NCBI RefSeq assembly: GCF_042678945.1
Contig: NZ_JBHTLM010000001.1
Coordinates: 186,001 to 250,000, forward strand
Direction of reading: 5' to 3'
Length of the DNA stretch: 64,000 nt
Source: Fontibacillus puldeungensis
GTDB lineage: Bacteria; Bacillota; Bacilli; Paenibacillales; Paenibacillaceae
The notes under the pieces are model-generated. The model worked only from the letters and a program-made list of their open reading frames with translations. It was not told the DNA's origin and searched no databases. Shown piece after piece: positions 17,896 to 27,530 of the stretch. Made by a program: the position numbers and the translations under genes. How positions within the stretch are numbered: the stretch's first letter is position 1; every line of letters starts with the position of its first letter.

Positions 17896-18810
17896 TTACA
17901 ATCTAACCGCTGTCCCCGTTTCCCGGCTCATATTCGCACACTCCATAAACCGAATGATTTCCCACGTTTCCTCATGATCAATCGCGGCCTCGCCGGTTTG
18001 AAAAAGGTGCATGACCTTCTCAAGCATCGACACGTAAAACGGCTTCGGATGGTCGCTGAGATTGGCATAGCGCGTCGACTTATCCCCGTGCACTAAAGCG
18101 CCAAATTTGTAGTTGCCTTTGCGGTTGCCGCGAACCGTTCCAATCCTACCGTCCGCCCACGTTCCGATGACGAAATCAAAGTCATCATTGGTGAACGTTC
18201 TGACGGAGACGCAGCCTTTTCCAAGCACGCGATAAAGCATTTCCACCATATGAACGCCGTACCAGAACAGTCCCGGCTGGGTAGGTTCAATCGCCATAGG
18301 GCCATAACAATCGGCGCCGATGATGGATTCCCCCTGCTTCATCTCCTGCAATTGCTCGGATAAAGCTTCTCCGAAGCGGAGCGAGGAACAGCTCATGAAA
18401 GGGACTCGGTACTTTTCTGCGAGCTCGAACATTTCCGTGGCTTCCCGAGTACTTAGTGCCAGAGGTTTATCGACGAACACCGGTTTTCCGTAAGGGGCGA
18501 TACGTTTGAACTGCTCCAGATGGACCCGTGCATCCACTGATTCCAGTAAAATCGCGTCGCATTCTTCGGCAACCTCCTCCTCGGAGTGAGCCAACCGAAC
18601 CTGATAATCGCGAACCAGTTCGTCGGTAAAGCCTTGGATTCTTCCGTAGCTCAACTCAAAATCAGAGGAGGGGACGCCCGGATAAGCGACCTGAATCGTT
18701 CCCCCCTCGATGTGATGCGGATGCTGAGGATCGTTCAAGATGGCGGTAAATTCCGTAACGTGCGAGGTGTCCAGCCCGATGATTCCTATTTTCAGCGGTG
18801 GTATGCTCAA
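17896..18810 (-). CDS. Gfo/Idh/MocA family oxidoreductase
   Basis: This family uses NAD(P) to oxidise or reduce sugar or inositol hydroxyls. The 304-residue protein has an N-terminal Rossmann start IGIIGLDTSH and the family motif VFVDKPLALS (about residue 98), whose lysine is catalytic. The start is TTG at 18810 in a TTGA overlap with the upstream aminotransferase stop, with GGAG in that gene's tail, so translation is coupled. Beside a DegT enzyme it could supply the keto-sugar that is transaminated, or work in the reverse, catabolic direction. Confidence 0.88.
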   Translation of the reverse strand: MSIPPLKIGIIGLDTSHVTEFTAILNDPQHPHHIEGGTIQVAYPGVPSSDFELSYGRIQGFTDELVRDYQVRLAHSEEEVAEECDAILLESVDARVHLEQFKRIAPYGKPVFVDKPLALSTREATEMFELAEKYRVPFMSCSSLRFGEALSEQLQEMKQGESIIGADCYGPMAIEPTQPGLFWYGVHMVEMLYRVLGKGCVSVRTFTNDDFDFVIGTWADGRIGTVRGNRKGNYKFGALVHGDKSTRYANLSDHPKPFYVSMLEKVMHLFQTGEAAIDHEETWEIIRFMECANMSRETGTAVRL

Positions 18811-20063
18811 GATTTCGTCACTCCAGCCGTCATAAAATATGCCGCGACCTTTCGGATGGACGCAATAATATCCTCGATGTCGGACTCCGTGTAAAACTCG
18901 CTAATTCCAAAACGAACAGAGGATTTCAAAATTCGCTCGGCCTCCGGACAAATCCCTTCCTCGTAGGAAACCTCCGATAGGCTGAAGGGATAATGAGTTC
19001 CCGGATAAGCCTCTTTTTTCTGGAACAAAGGCTGCATATACACCGGCTGCGGAATATAGCCCCGCACGCTCGAGATCCCCTCCGCATTAAGTGCTGCCAC
19101 AAATTCATCCACGGTTCCGTTCAGCATTTTCATATCCAAGCGGAAAAGAAAAAACCAGAAAGAACTCGTTCCTCCATCTGTAATTTGCGGCGGGTAAACC
19201 CCTGGAATTCCTGTCAGGCCGTCGATCAGCATTGTTCCGTAGTCACGCCGTTTCTCGCAGATCCAAGGGAGTTTATCCAACTGGGCGATGCCTACAGCGC
19301 CTTGAAGCTCTGTCATTCGGTAGTTGGGCGCAATATGATGAATGTCACGGGCGACGATATGATCGAAGCGCTGATAGTTTTTATCGGCAAAAGCATGGAC
19401 AACAGCATAATCCTCGTCATCTCCCGAATTCACGGTGACCATACCGCCATCCCCGGTGGAAATATGCTTGAAATCATTCGTGCTGAAGCATCCGTAATCG
19501 CCGAAGGTGCCGACCAGCTTGCCTTTGTACATACTCAAATAACTCTGCGCGCAATCTTCGATTACTTTTAACCCATATTTACGGGCAATGGTCATAATAG
19601 CATCCATATCGCAGGGGTTTCCGGCTAGATGGACTACCACTATCGCTTTGGTCCGTTCCGTGATACACGCCTCAACCGAAGCCGGGTCGAGATTGTACGT
19701 GTTTGGAAGCACATCGGCAAAAACGGGAATCGCATTTTGATACAAAATGCCAATAACCGTGCCCTGATCAGTGATCGGGCTGGTGATGACTTCATCTCCG
19801 GCCGTCACGCCGGCCGCCCCCAAGGCGACGTGTATTGCCGCGGTTCCCGAGGAGGTAGCTACGCTGTACTTTACGCCATACATCTCATTAAACTTTTGCA
19901 GGAACTGCTTCACCTTTTGACCATAATGATAGAAAAGAGTATCCTGCTCGATCGCCTCGCGAAGCTCTTTCAATTCCGCCTCTCCGAACCTTTTGCCTGA
20001 TCCAAATGGAGTCGCTTTGACCTTAGGTCCGCCATGAATGGCTAATTTCTCCACCATATTCAC
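18807..20063 (-). CDS. DegT/DnrJ/EryC1/StrS family aminotransferase
   Basis: This 418-residue PLP enzyme has SSGTAAIHVALGA, IEDCAQSYLS and the lysine motif CFSTNDFKHISTGDGGM; the NDFKH context is unusual compared with SSSKP-like versions. The start is GTG at 20063 within a GTGA overlap with the beta-propeller gene; an in-frame ATG lies at 20057. The downstream TTGA overlap couples it to the oxidoreductase. With two DegT enzymes and a Gfo/Idh in one cluster, amino-sugar or amino-cyclitol chemistry is likely, but the substrate is unknown. Confidence 0.9.
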   Translation of the reverse strand: MNMVEKLAIHGGPKVKATPFGSGKRFGEAELKELREAIEQDTLFYHYGQKVKQFLQKFNEMYGVKYSVATSSGTAAIHVALGAAGVTAGDEVITSPITDQGTVIGILYQNAIPVFADVLPNTYNLDPASVEACITERTKAIVVVHLAGNPCDMDAIMTIARKYGLKVIEDCAQSYLSMYKGKLVGTFGDYGCFSTNDFKHISTGDGGMVTVNSGDDEDYAVVHAFADKNYQRFDHIVARDIHHIAPNYRMTELQGAVGIAQLDKLPWICEKRRDYGTMLIDGLTGIPGVYPPQITDGGTSSFWFFLFRLDMKMLNGTVDEFVAALNAEGISSVRGYIPQPVYMQPLFQKKEAYPGTHYPFSLSEVSYEEGICPEAERILKSSVRFGISEFYTESDIEDIIASIRKVAAYFMTAGVTKS

Positions 20064-21868
20064 CTCTTTGGAATCAATCTGTGAAACACATACAAGTCCG
20101 CGTTCACCGCAAAATAAAGCTTTCCGCTATGGATCACGGCGGCCCTTACAAAGCCCGGCAATGTGCAGACAAATCGCGATACACCGGTATCTACATCTAC
20201 TTCCCAGTATTGGTCGCCGCAAAAAGCGCCCGCCGTCTGCGAATCAATTGCTACCAGCCACTGACAGCTGTTCTCCACGGAAGCGGTATGGATGAATGAT
20301 CGGGATTCCCGGTCAAAAATACAAATTCGCGCTCCAACCCCGCAAGCAACTTTACCTCCAAGGGCAACGATCGCATTCCCAGCTTCCTGTTCTTCGGGAA
20401 AAATCTCCTCATGGACCAGCCCCTTGCCCGGGGCCCATATGCCGAACCGGCATGGCACAGCTCGATGGGGCAGCCCGCTCGCGCCGCCATTCGTCGTAAA
20501 ATAGATGAATTTATCATCGGAGGCAACGCCTGCGATTTGCTGCTGTGGAACAGGATCAAGCCAGCATTCGACCTCAAACGTAACGGGATCAACACGCGAC
20601 AAGCCGCCGCCGTACACTCCGTATTTCGCGGACCACCCGGTCCAAAAGCCACCGTCCGGGCCAATAACGCTTCGGCCTTCCGGACGAATCAGCTCAGGGC
20701 CGACAGAACGCAGCGTTTGCGGGTTGAGGTTGTTCAGTTGGTCCCAAGGCTTAGCCGGGTCATAAACGACATGATCGCCGCCTACATAGGAGCTCAGGAA
20801 CAAGCAGTCCCGAATGAACTGCACACCGTATACTTCACCGCCGGCATCGCAAACCGAAGGGGAATTCCAAAACGTTCCGCCTACCGGATCAAAGCTGAAG
20901 ATCGTCTGACCGAACCCGCTTGAACCCCACAAAAGCTCTTTACCATCCGACTGCAGAGTAAAAATGGCGGTTGGGGGAGCTTCGACAGGGATGGGCTTTA
21001 GCACAACAACGACTGTATCTTCATTACCTTCTGAATGGTGTTCGGGTGTCGCCACAATGAAATATTCCTGCCCTCTTACTCCCGCAAGCCGGTTATCGGC
21101 TAATTGCCGAACGGGGATGGATTGCCCGTTCGGCAGCGTCACCGTTAGCCGGGGAATGAGCTGTGCCGGAATAGTTTCAGTCAGAGGTTGGAGGGTGGCG
21201 GCATCATAATAAATGAGTCTGCCGTTGTCACCGTTCTCCGCACAGATCAACTCGGAAGTCACCCATTTGATCTGTGACCCTGGAGCACCGAAATCGACAA
21301 ACTCGCCGCTTTCGATTCGGTAAGCCTTCATCCCGCAGGTATCGAAGCCATAGTTCACGAGAATATATCCGGGTGCTTCTCCCCAAACCGGGCGGCTGTA
21401 CTGGTTCCCCGTATTAGCAGATACTTTGCCGAGATTGTTCAAAGTGTGGTTAACCGGGTCGTATTGGAGCAAGGAACATCCCGGGTAGGTGCCCCCGTAA
21501 ACTTTTCCGTCCGAACCCAGTGTCATTCCCCAGAAATAAGCCTCCCCCTGCGGTTCAAGCGTCTCGCTCCACTTACGTGCCCGCAAATCCAAAACATGCA
21601 AATAAGCTTGATCCACACAGGTGCCGACGACGAGCTTCTCATTGTGCCAGTTTACCAGGCCCCAGGCTCCCGGGCCTTTAGGAAGCTTGATGCTTTCGCC
21701 TTCACCGGACTCCGTGTCGATAAAGAGGATACTTCCGGTCTCGCCCATGGCGTAATTGGAGAGCACCAGCTTCTCCCGTCCGTCCAAAGGATCGGTTATG
21801 ACCATAGTTGCCAAAATATTAAAATTGCGACAGGGCTGCCCTAAATGTACGTATGATGGCTCAGTCAC
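20060..21868 (-). CDS. Cytoplasmic beta-propeller protein of unknown function
   Basis: This 602-residue protein has no signal peptide or membrane segment. It has repeated blade-like segments (GSILFIDTESGE, LHVLDLRARKW, GKVYGGTYPGCSLLQYDP, KELLWGSSGFGQTIFSFDP, DKFIYFTTNGG, ARICIFDRESRSF), each a beta-meander ending in a D-x-D/E-S/T turn as in WD40 or PQQ-like propellers. The start is GTG at 21868, after AGAGG. It sits between the binding lipoprotein and the aminotransferase and is translationally coupled to the latter. It could be a lyase, epimerase or sensor for the imported glycan; no active site was recognised. Confidence 0.75.
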   Translation of the reverse strand: MTEPSYVHLGQPCRNFNILATMVITDPLDGREKLVLSNYAMGETGSILFIDTESGEGESIKLPKGPGAWGLVNWHNEKLVVGTCVDQAYLHVLDLRARKWSETLEPQGEAYFWGMTLGSDGKVYGGTYPGCSLLQYDPVNHTLNNLGKVSANTGNQYSRPVWGEAPGYILVNYGFDTCGMKAYRIESGEFVDFGAPGSQIKWVTSELICAENGDNGRLIYYDAATLQPLTETIPAQLIPRLTVTLPNGQSIPVRQLADNRLAGVRGQEYFIVATPEHHSEGNEDTVVVVLKPIPVEAPPTAIFTLQSDGKELLWGSSGFGQTIFSFDPVGGTFWNSPSVCDAGGEVYGVQFIRDCLFLSSYVGGDHVVYDPAKPWDQLNNLNPQTLRSVGPELIRPEGRSVIGPDGGFWTGWSAKYGVYGGGLSRVDPVTFEVECWLDPVPQQQIAGVASDDKFIYFTTNGGASGLPHRAVPCRFGIWAPGKGLVHEEIFPEEQEAGNAIVALGGKVACGVGARICIFDRESRSFIHTASVENSCQWLVAIDSQTAGAFCGDQYWEVDVDTGVSRFVCTLPGFVRAAVIHSGKLYFAVNADLYVFHRLIPKR

Positions 21869-21877
21869 TTGGAACCT

Positions 21878-23494
21878 CTATTTGCTCATATTTTTATAGC
21901 CAACCAGTTCTTTACCCTTCAGGCTTTCGTTCATTTCCTTGATGATGTCAGAGCCGCCGCTCTTCATAAAGGTGTCGACCATCTTATCCCAGTCCGATAT
22001 CGGCGTTTCGCCCATGATCATCTTCACCTGCGTATCGGTGGCTTTAGTTGCCGCATCGTTGCCTTTTGCGCTGTTCAGTGTGGCGGAGTATCCGTAATAG
22101 CTTGGGTCCACATACGATTCGTACTGTGCGTACTGTTCTTCAAGCTGTTTGATGAGTGGTTTTAAAAGTGGGTTCTTTTGCGTATCGGCATATTTGTTGT
22201 CCAGCACGCTTGGAGCCCACATGACGGAATCCGGAAGGTAGGTGAAGGGCATCAGGCCTTGATCCGGTTGAGAGAAGGTAACTACGCTGTTTTCATACTT
22301 ATAGCCAACGCCAGCTTTGCCGGAACGGAAATCAAAAATTTCGTTGTCCGGGTTTTGTTGGTCAACCGGAATAAAGGTACGCCCGTAATCGATCATGGAC
22401 AGGATCCGGTCGATCTTGCCTTCATCACCTTTCAGCTTTCCGTTCAATACGGTAATCCGGTAGTATCCACGCTGGGCGGTGTAGCCTTGGGAACCATCCG
22501 GCGCTTTAAAAGGAGGGATCGAGGAGAGCTTGGCATTTGGCGCAATGGAGAGCAGGGAGTTCGCTAAGTTTTCGTCCATCCCGCGAATGCCGGCCACATA
22601 GATCCCGGCTTTGTTATTGTAGAAGTCGGTCTGCCCGACCTCGAAGCTTGCATTGGCGCCGAAGCCCTTGGTAATCGCCCCTTGTTTGTACAAATCGGCA
22701 AACAGCTGTACAACCTCTTTGCGGGCATCCGTAATATAACCCGGGATGAAATTGCCGTCCTTATCTTTGTGATACCAGGAATCTCTTTCCCAATATGCGC
22801 CCATGCCATAGTTCGGATGGCCGCCCGGATTCATGACGAGACCGTAAGTGTCGTTTTTGCCGTTCTTGTCGGGGTCATCCTTGGTGAAAGCGAGGGCCAC
22901 CTTGCCAAGCTCTTCATAGCTGGTAGGCATTTTAAGTCCGAGATTATCAAGCCAGTCTTGACGAATCGCCCAGTTCCAAACGGGAGTGTTGGGGTAGTAG
23001 CGCGGAATTCCCCAAATCGTGCCATCCTTGGTTGTTACGGCTTCCCAAACTTCCTTAGGAACCATCGCCAGGGTAGGGTACTTTTGAATATAATCGTTCA
23101 GCTTCAGGAACGCCCCTTGCTCGGCCCACTTTTGCAGAGAGCCGGCAGCCATGTATTCTTCAATGCCTAAGACGTCGGGCATGTCGCCGCCGGCAATGGT
23201 GGCAGACATTTTCTCAAGATAACCGTCATAAGGCACGATTGTCGTTTTGTAATCGACGTTGAACTTCTCGTTGATCAACTTAATGCCGGGTCCGTCGGTA
23301 GGCGGAATTTTTCCGTACGTGAAATCCATCATCGTAATGGTGTATTTTTTGTTTTTATCCCCGTTTGCTGAAGGATCGGAGGACTTGTTAGAAGGGGAGC
23401 TCTCGGAATTTTTTTCGCCTGAGGAACACGCGGCTGTTGCCAAAACAAAAACCAAAGCGAGCGTACCGAACAACACTTTTCTGAGATTTCTCAT
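21878..23494 (-). CDS. Extracellular solute-binding lipoprotein (LipO/LplA-like, family 1)
   Basis: This is the receptor for the two permeases transcribed before it. The ATG at 23494 (MRNLRKVLF) follows GGAGGGG; upstream residues from 23557 are unlikely to be translated. The lipobox ATAAC has Cys23. The mature protein of about 515 residues has the large-receptor features ADGDMPDVLG-like (GGDMPDVLGIEEY) and WNWAIRQDWLDNLGLKMPTSYEEL, which is common in Paenibacillus polysaccharide-oligomer receptors. No ATPase is encoded, so a shared MsmX-type ATPase probably energises the system. Confidence 0.92.
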   Translation of the reverse strand: MRNLRKVLFGTLALVFVLATAACSSGEKNSESSPSNKSSDPSANGDKNKKYTITMMDFTYGKIPPTDGPGIKLINEKFNVDYKTTIVPYDGYLEKMSATIAGGDMPDVLGIEEYMAAGSLQKWAEQGAFLKLNDYIQKYPTLAMVPKEVWEAVTTKDGTIWGIPRYYPNTPVWNWAIRQDWLDNLGLKMPTSYEELGKVALAFTKDDPDKNGKNDTYGLVMNPGGHPNYGMGAYWERDSWYHKDKDGNFIPGYITDARKEVVQLFADLYKQGAITKGFGANASFEVGQTDFYNNKAGIYVAGIRGMDENLANSLLSIAPNAKLSSIPPFKAPDGSQGYTAQRGYYRITVLNGKLKGDEGKIDRILSMIDYGRTFIPVDQQNPDNEIFDFRSGKAGVGYKYENSVVTFSQPDQGLMPFTYLPDSVMWAPSVLDNKYADTQKNPLLKPLIKQLEEQYAQYESYVDPSYYGYSATLNSAKGNDAATKATDTQVKMIMGETPISDWDKMVDTFMKSGGSDIIKEMNESLKGKELVGYKNMSK

Positions 23495-23592
23495 CAATTG
23501 ATCCCCTCCATAAAATAAGTATCGATTGGCGTTACAAGCACCTTGCTGAAAAAGCATCTTTCTCTAAAAGACAACGCTGGTTTGTGAATGGA

Positions 23593-24462
23593 TCATCCTT
23601 TTACAGATCCGAGCATCACCCCTTTGGCAAAGTGCTTTTGCAGAAACGGATAAATGACAAGTATAGGGAGCGTAGTGACGAGTACGGCCGCCATTTGAAC
23701 GGTTTGCGCCGGAGGCGGGTCCCGCAGCAAGCTGGACAGCAAGTTGTTGTCAGGCGGCGAGACGATGACCATCTGCCGAAGAACGACCTGAATCGTCCAC
23801 TTGGTTGTGTCGTTGATATACAAAATGACGTTAAAGTAAGCGTTCCAAGCATCGACGGCATAGAAAAGGGTAAATGCGGCTAAAGCCGGTTTAGAAAGAG
23901 GGAGGGCAATACGCCCAAAAATCTGCAGTTCATTGGCCCCGTCGATCTTGGCCGCTTCGAAAATTTCCCGGGGCAGCTCTTGAAAAAATTGCCGGATGAC
24001 AATGAGATTAAATGTGCTGATCGCCCCAGGCAATATGAGCGCCCAGTAGGTGTCGATTAATCCAAGCGATTTTACCATTAGGTAACCTGGGATGAGGCCG
24101 GGGGAAAACAATAGCGTGAATACGACCATTCTGATCACGAATTTAGAGCCGGTAAAGCGGAATGTAGCAGCGAACGCCATCGTAGTCGTCATGAACAGGT
24201 TGAAGAAGGTAATGACCGCAGTTAGACAGACGCTGACGATCATAGCTCGGCTGAAGGTTGGCGTTGAGAAGATGTAGCGGTACGCGCCGAGATCCCAATT
24301 GGAGGGCCATAATATAATATTTTTCTTCAGATAATCATCCATGGTGGAAAAGGAGACGGAGAAAATGTAGAGCAGCGGAAAAATCATACATAGGGCGACG
24401 ATGACCAGCAGAAGGTAATTGAAAAAGTCAAACCACCTGTCTGCTCTCGTTTTGAAGAGCAT
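23593..24462 (-). CDS. Carbohydrate ABC transporter permease (YtcP/MalG type)
   Basis: This 289-residue membrane protein has about six helices, beginning FFNYLLLVIVALCMIFPLLYIF. The EAA loop is EIFEAAKIDGANELQIFGRIALPLSKPALAAF, and the C-terminus ends KHFAKGVMLGSVKG as is usual for this class. The ATG at 24462 lies after AAGGAG; the GTG at 24471 is an alternative. It forms the importer with the gene at 24496-25455 and the lipoprotein. Confidence 0.93.
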   Translation of the reverse strand: MLFKTRADRWFDFFNYLLLVIVALCMIFPLLYIFSVSFSTMDDYLKKNIILWPSNWDLGAYRYIFSTPTFSRAMIVSVCLTAVITFFNLFMTTTMAFAATFRFTGSKFVIRMVVFTLLFSPGLIPGYLMVKSLGLIDTYWALILPGAISTFNLIVIRQFFQELPREIFEAAKIDGANELQIFGRIALPLSKPALAAFTLFYAVDAWNAYFNVILYINDTTKWTIQVVLRQMVIVSPPDNNLLSSLLRDPPPAQTVQMAAVLVTTLPILVIYPFLQKHFAKGVMLGSVKG

Positions 24463-24495
24463 AGCGAACACTCCTTTTTCGCAAATGGCTGTAGT

Positions 24496-25455
24496 TTAAA
24501 ATAATCCTTCATGCCCAAACTTCTTGACGATCTTATTGGCGCCCAGGACTAGTACGAAACCGACAATGCCCTTAAACAGGCCAACCGCCGTACTAAAGCT
24601 GAAGTCGCTCTGCTTAATCCCTTTTTCGTAGACAAAGGTATCCAGCACGTCACCGATTTCTTTGTTGAAGGGATTGAGCATTAGAAAGATTTGTTCGAAG
24701 CCGGAATCAAGGACGGAACCCAGACGCATAATGAGCAAAATCGTGATGGTACCGCCGATGGACGGGAGGATAATGTGACGGATTCTTTTCCAGCGGTTGG
24801 CTCCGTCAATCGTTGCCGCCTCCAGCAGCTCATGATTGATCGAAGCGAGCGCAGCGAGGAAAATAATCGTGGACCATCCGGTTTCTTTCCAAATGAGCTC
24901 CACGATGACGATCGGGACGAACAGCTCCGACTTCGACATGAACGAAACCCAGTTAAAGCCTAAGCTCTGGAGGACCTGATTGATCAGCCCTTCAGGCTCG
25001 AGGAAGATCATGGCGATGCTGATAATAACAACCCAAGAGAAGAAGTGGGGCAAATATACGATGGATTGAATGATGCGTTTGATTTTTTCGTGGGCCACCT
25101 CGTTCAGCATAATGGCAAGGATGATCGGGGCGGGGAAGACGAACACGATCTGCATGAAGGAAATGTACAGCGTGTTTCGGAGGACGCGCAGGACTTCGCT
25201 ATCCTCAAAGATTCGCTTGAAGTTATCCAGGCCGATAAAATCGCTGGCCCAGATGCCCTTGAAAGGGTTATAGTCCTGGAAGGCGATGACATTGCCGAAA
25301 ATAGGTATGATCTTAAAGGCTAGAAAATAAATCAGACCGGGCAGCAGCAGGATGAACAGATAACGCTCGTGCCAAAGCTTGGTACGCAGCGATCTATGAA
25401 TATTCACCCGGCTTGCCGGTTTAACTTCGAGTGGTTCCATCGCTTCTTTCGGCAT
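24496..25455 (-). CDS. Carbohydrate ABC transporter permease (LplB/YteP type)
   Basis: This is the 319-residue partner permease. After a cytoplasmic N-terminus, the first helix is YLFILLLPGLIYFLAFKIIPIFG, followed by the FQDYNPFKGIWASDFIGLDNFKRIFED segment diagnostic of the LplB/YteP group. The EAA loop is HELLEAATIDGANRWKRIRHIILPSI. The ATG at 25455 follows AAAGGAGAGG. The gene lies 14 bp after the deacetylase-like gene. Confidence 0.93.
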   Translation of the reverse strand: MPKEAMEPLEVKPASRVNIHRSLRTKLWHERYLFILLLPGLIYFLAFKIIPIFGNVIAFQDYNPFKGIWASDFIGLDNFKRIFEDSEVLRVLRNTLYISFMQIVFVFPAPIILAIMLNEVAHEKIKRIIQSIVYLPHFFSWVVIISIAMIFLEPEGLINQVLQSLGFNWVSFMSKSELFVPIVIVELIWKETGWSTIIFLAALASINHELLEAATIDGANRWKRIRHIILPSIGGTITILLIMRLGSVLDSGFEQIFLMLNPFNKEIGDVLDTFVYEKGIKQSDFSFSTAVGLFKGIVGFVLVLGANKIVKKFGHEGLF

Positions 25456-25468
25456 TGTACCTCTCCTT

Positions 25469-27154
25469 TCACCCTACGATATATTTTTGGCAGATGACTC
25501 CAAATTTGGTCTCATAAGTCCCGTCAGATGAAGGCTCGGCGTCCGTCACGGGGATGTATACGGCTGTAGGAAAGGATAGGTGAGCCCCCTCCAGCACAGG
25601 GTGTCCGTCGTTGTCCACTCCGGCGATCCATACATTTCGGCGAGATCTTTCCCACTCGTTAATTTCGGCGATGGTCCACAGGGCGAACCCGCGCTTCTTG
25701 GCTCCGTTTACGACTTCCCGTACCGCCTGCCTTACGGATTCATGGGTGTGAATGTGGGCCTGGTGAAAAAGAAAGTGGGCGACGCCTTCGTTTTGCTGCA
25801 CCGTATCGAGAAACGGCTCGGCTACGGTTGCGTCATACAATTCGGGATGGTTTAAGTCTTGGCTGAGGAAGCCGATTTCGAGTACGTCGTAGAAGCGATT
25901 GTCTTCGGTGAAGTCGCTGATTGGGAAGTAAGGGTGGCATGTGCCGAAGAGAAATCCGATGTTGCCTTTCTTGCTGGGTCCCCTTGTTTGATCTGCTTCA
26001 ATACGATAGCGCTCACACCACCGGAACAATTCTCCCCAGCCCTCGAAGCAGGTGTAATGATTTTTGTTGGAGGGAATTCGCCCGATCTGGGCAGAACGCC
26101 TGAGCCACAAGCTTTGCTTGCGGAAGGCCTCTTCCTCCCAGATTCCGCCGTCCATTTCCAAAGCGTTGTAATGGAGAGCTAGATCGTGGCCGTCTTCTTT
26201 AACCTGATCATAGATCGGTGCGGAGTATCCTGGTTCCAGCATGCACCATGTTGTCTGGATGCCGATTTCGCGCAGCAACTGCAGCGTGGCCTTGGCATGA
26301 TCATCTACGTTCAGGTCGCTGTCATGGGAAATGGCTAGCACAGCCGGAACCCCTTCAGGCCAATATCCGAGGAAGGGGAGGGCTTTACCCTTGGCGACAC
26401 TAACGGAAACCAAATGTCCAATTAGTGCGTCTCTCCACCAATCCGCATAGGGGAAGGCGTAGTAATTCATCCCTGTTTCGGTAGTCTGACGATCGTATTT
26501 CCAGTCCATTGCGCAGCGGTCATCCGCTTTTAAAATACCCTCTCGGGTAGGGATTGTTCCATCTTGCGCTTCCGGGCCGTCATCGTATACGGGTCCTGTG
26601 CCTTGCTGCAAGCTAACGACGGAAGCGGCGATATTGACCGACCAGCGCTCAATCGTTCCCCGGCCGACCTTAATCGATAATAATGCGGGGCCGGATTCCT
26701 TTCCTGCGGGTTCTTCTTGATGAAGCAGCCCTGTCTGTACGACGTTTGTACTCCCATTGTTATTAGGACTTGGACTCCATGGATGAGCCGACAGGAAACG
26801 AAGCGGATGGCTAAACTGCGGAAGCACTGCATATCCGGCGCCAAGCAGACCTTCCTCGTAAAACCCGAGCTCGCGGGCCAGGATGTTCAGGCCTCCGTAA
26901 GATATAACGGTTCCGCCTTCCTCTGCGTACAGCTTCAGCTTGCGGCCGTTTTCCTCGTTTTCTTCGCATATCGCAGCGATGAGCAGATCCGGTTTATAAG
27001 CTAAAGCTTCATCCAATGTGTCGAAACTCTTGAAAGGAAGCCGAAGTTGTTGTAGAATCTCCTCAACATAACCTTCGAAAGCGTTTACACCGTATCTCCA
27101 CCGTCGCAGCCGAACGGACCGCTCATTTACAATTGCCAATCTGCTTATTTCCAC
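25469..27154 (-). CDS. Polysaccharide deacetylase-like protein, first gene of the glycan-uptake operon
   Basis: This 561-residue protein lacks a signal peptide. Residues 1-130 resemble a class-I amidotransferase-like or ThuA-like Rossmann domain (KPDLLIAAICEENEENGRKL, EEGGTVISYGGLN). Residues about 260-510 form a NodB/PuuE-like barrel with AISHDSDLNVDD, where TFDDG is usual, then LALHYNALE and FHQAHIHTH, giving Asp and His residues for a metal. The start is GTG at 27154 after GGGGAGTGAG. Cytosolic deacetylation or hydrolysis of an imported glycan would fit its place in the operon, but the substrate is not known. Confidence 0.78.
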   Translation of the reverse strand: MEISRLAIVNERSVRLRRWRYGVNAFEGYVEEILQQLRLPFKSFDTLDEALAYKPDLLIAAICEENEENGRKLKLYAEEGGTVISYGGLNILARELGFYEEGLLGAGYAVLPQFSHPLRFLSAHPWSPSPNNNGSTNVVQTGLLHQEEPAGKESGPALLSIKVGRGTIERWSVNIAASVVSLQQGTGPVYDDGPEAQDGTIPTREGILKADDRCAMDWKYDRQTTETGMNYYAFPYADWWRDALIGHLVSVSVAKGKALPFLGYWPEGVPAVLAISHDSDLNVDDHAKATLQLLREIGIQTTWCMLEPGYSAPIYDQVKEDGHDLALHYNALEMDGGIWEEEAFRKQSLWLRRSAQIGRIPSNKNHYTCFEGWGELFRWCERYRIEADQTRGPSKKGNIGFLFGTCHPYFPISDFTEDNRFYDVLEIGFLSQDLNHPELYDATVAEPFLDTVQQNEGVAHFLFHQAHIHTHESVRQAVREVVNGAKKRGFALWTIAEINEWERSRRNVWIAGVDNDGHPVLEGAHLSFPTAVYIPVTDAEPSSDGTYETKFGVICQKYIVG

Positions 27155-27206
27155 CTGATCTCACTCCCCTCTGAATGAATGAATTTGTCAACTGTGCGTC
27201 ATGTAA

Positions 27207-27235
27207 TCTAACAATTTGTCGATTTTCGCGTTAGA
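27207..27235. promoter_or_regulatory. Candidate operator in the leader of the glycan-uptake operon
   Basis: TCTAAC and GTTAGA form an inverted repeat with a 17-bp spacer, about 50-80 bp upstream of the GTG start. The words AATTTGTC at 27182 and 27213 are direct repeats 31 bp apart. Either could be the target of the GntR-type regulator encoded upstream. Confidence 0.4.
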
Positions 27236-27285
27236 CAATATAACACCGATTACTGTAAAATTGGTATAGGTTTAGTATAGGTCCC

Positions 27286-27316
27286 ATTATATCATGACGA
27301 TATTGTGAAAAGTCAA
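27286..27316 (-). promoter_or_regulatory. Probable promoter of the glycan-uptake operon
   Basis: On the minus strand TTGACT (27311-27316) is followed after 19 bp by TATAAT (27286-27291). The spacer is slightly long, which suits activation. A TTAATGT...ACATTAA inverted repeat at 27320-27344 lies just upstream of the -35. Confidence 0.6.
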
Positions 27317-27390
27317 TATTTAATGTTAATGAAATTTACATTAAAATAATAAATGAGCCTGTGAACAAACCTATCCGAGCACAAATAATG

Positions 27391-27530
27391 AGTTAAATGT
27401 AAAAAGTGCATTTAAAAGTAGCTCATATCGAGTTTTTTGACTTGTTAAGCTCAAATAGATGTACTATTTACATCTATTTTCTTCAAAACGTGGGAATAGG
27501 TCGAAATAACTGTACTAAATACATCTAAAC
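27391..27530. repeat. Paired 27-bp repeat element B (three units, 62-51 spacing)
   Basis: TGYA-N5-TRCA cores start at 27398, 27460 and 27511. The middle unit has clean arms, AAATAGA and TCTATTT. The expected first unit 51 bp earlier (27347) is not present, so this looks like a 5'-truncated copy of the four-unit element. Confidence 0.75.

Noticed and set aside
20258..20264. A further CTGTCAG-type heptad (reverse complement) inside the beta-propeller gene
   Set aside because: It is single, within coding DNA, without an 11-bp partner or TATAAT box.
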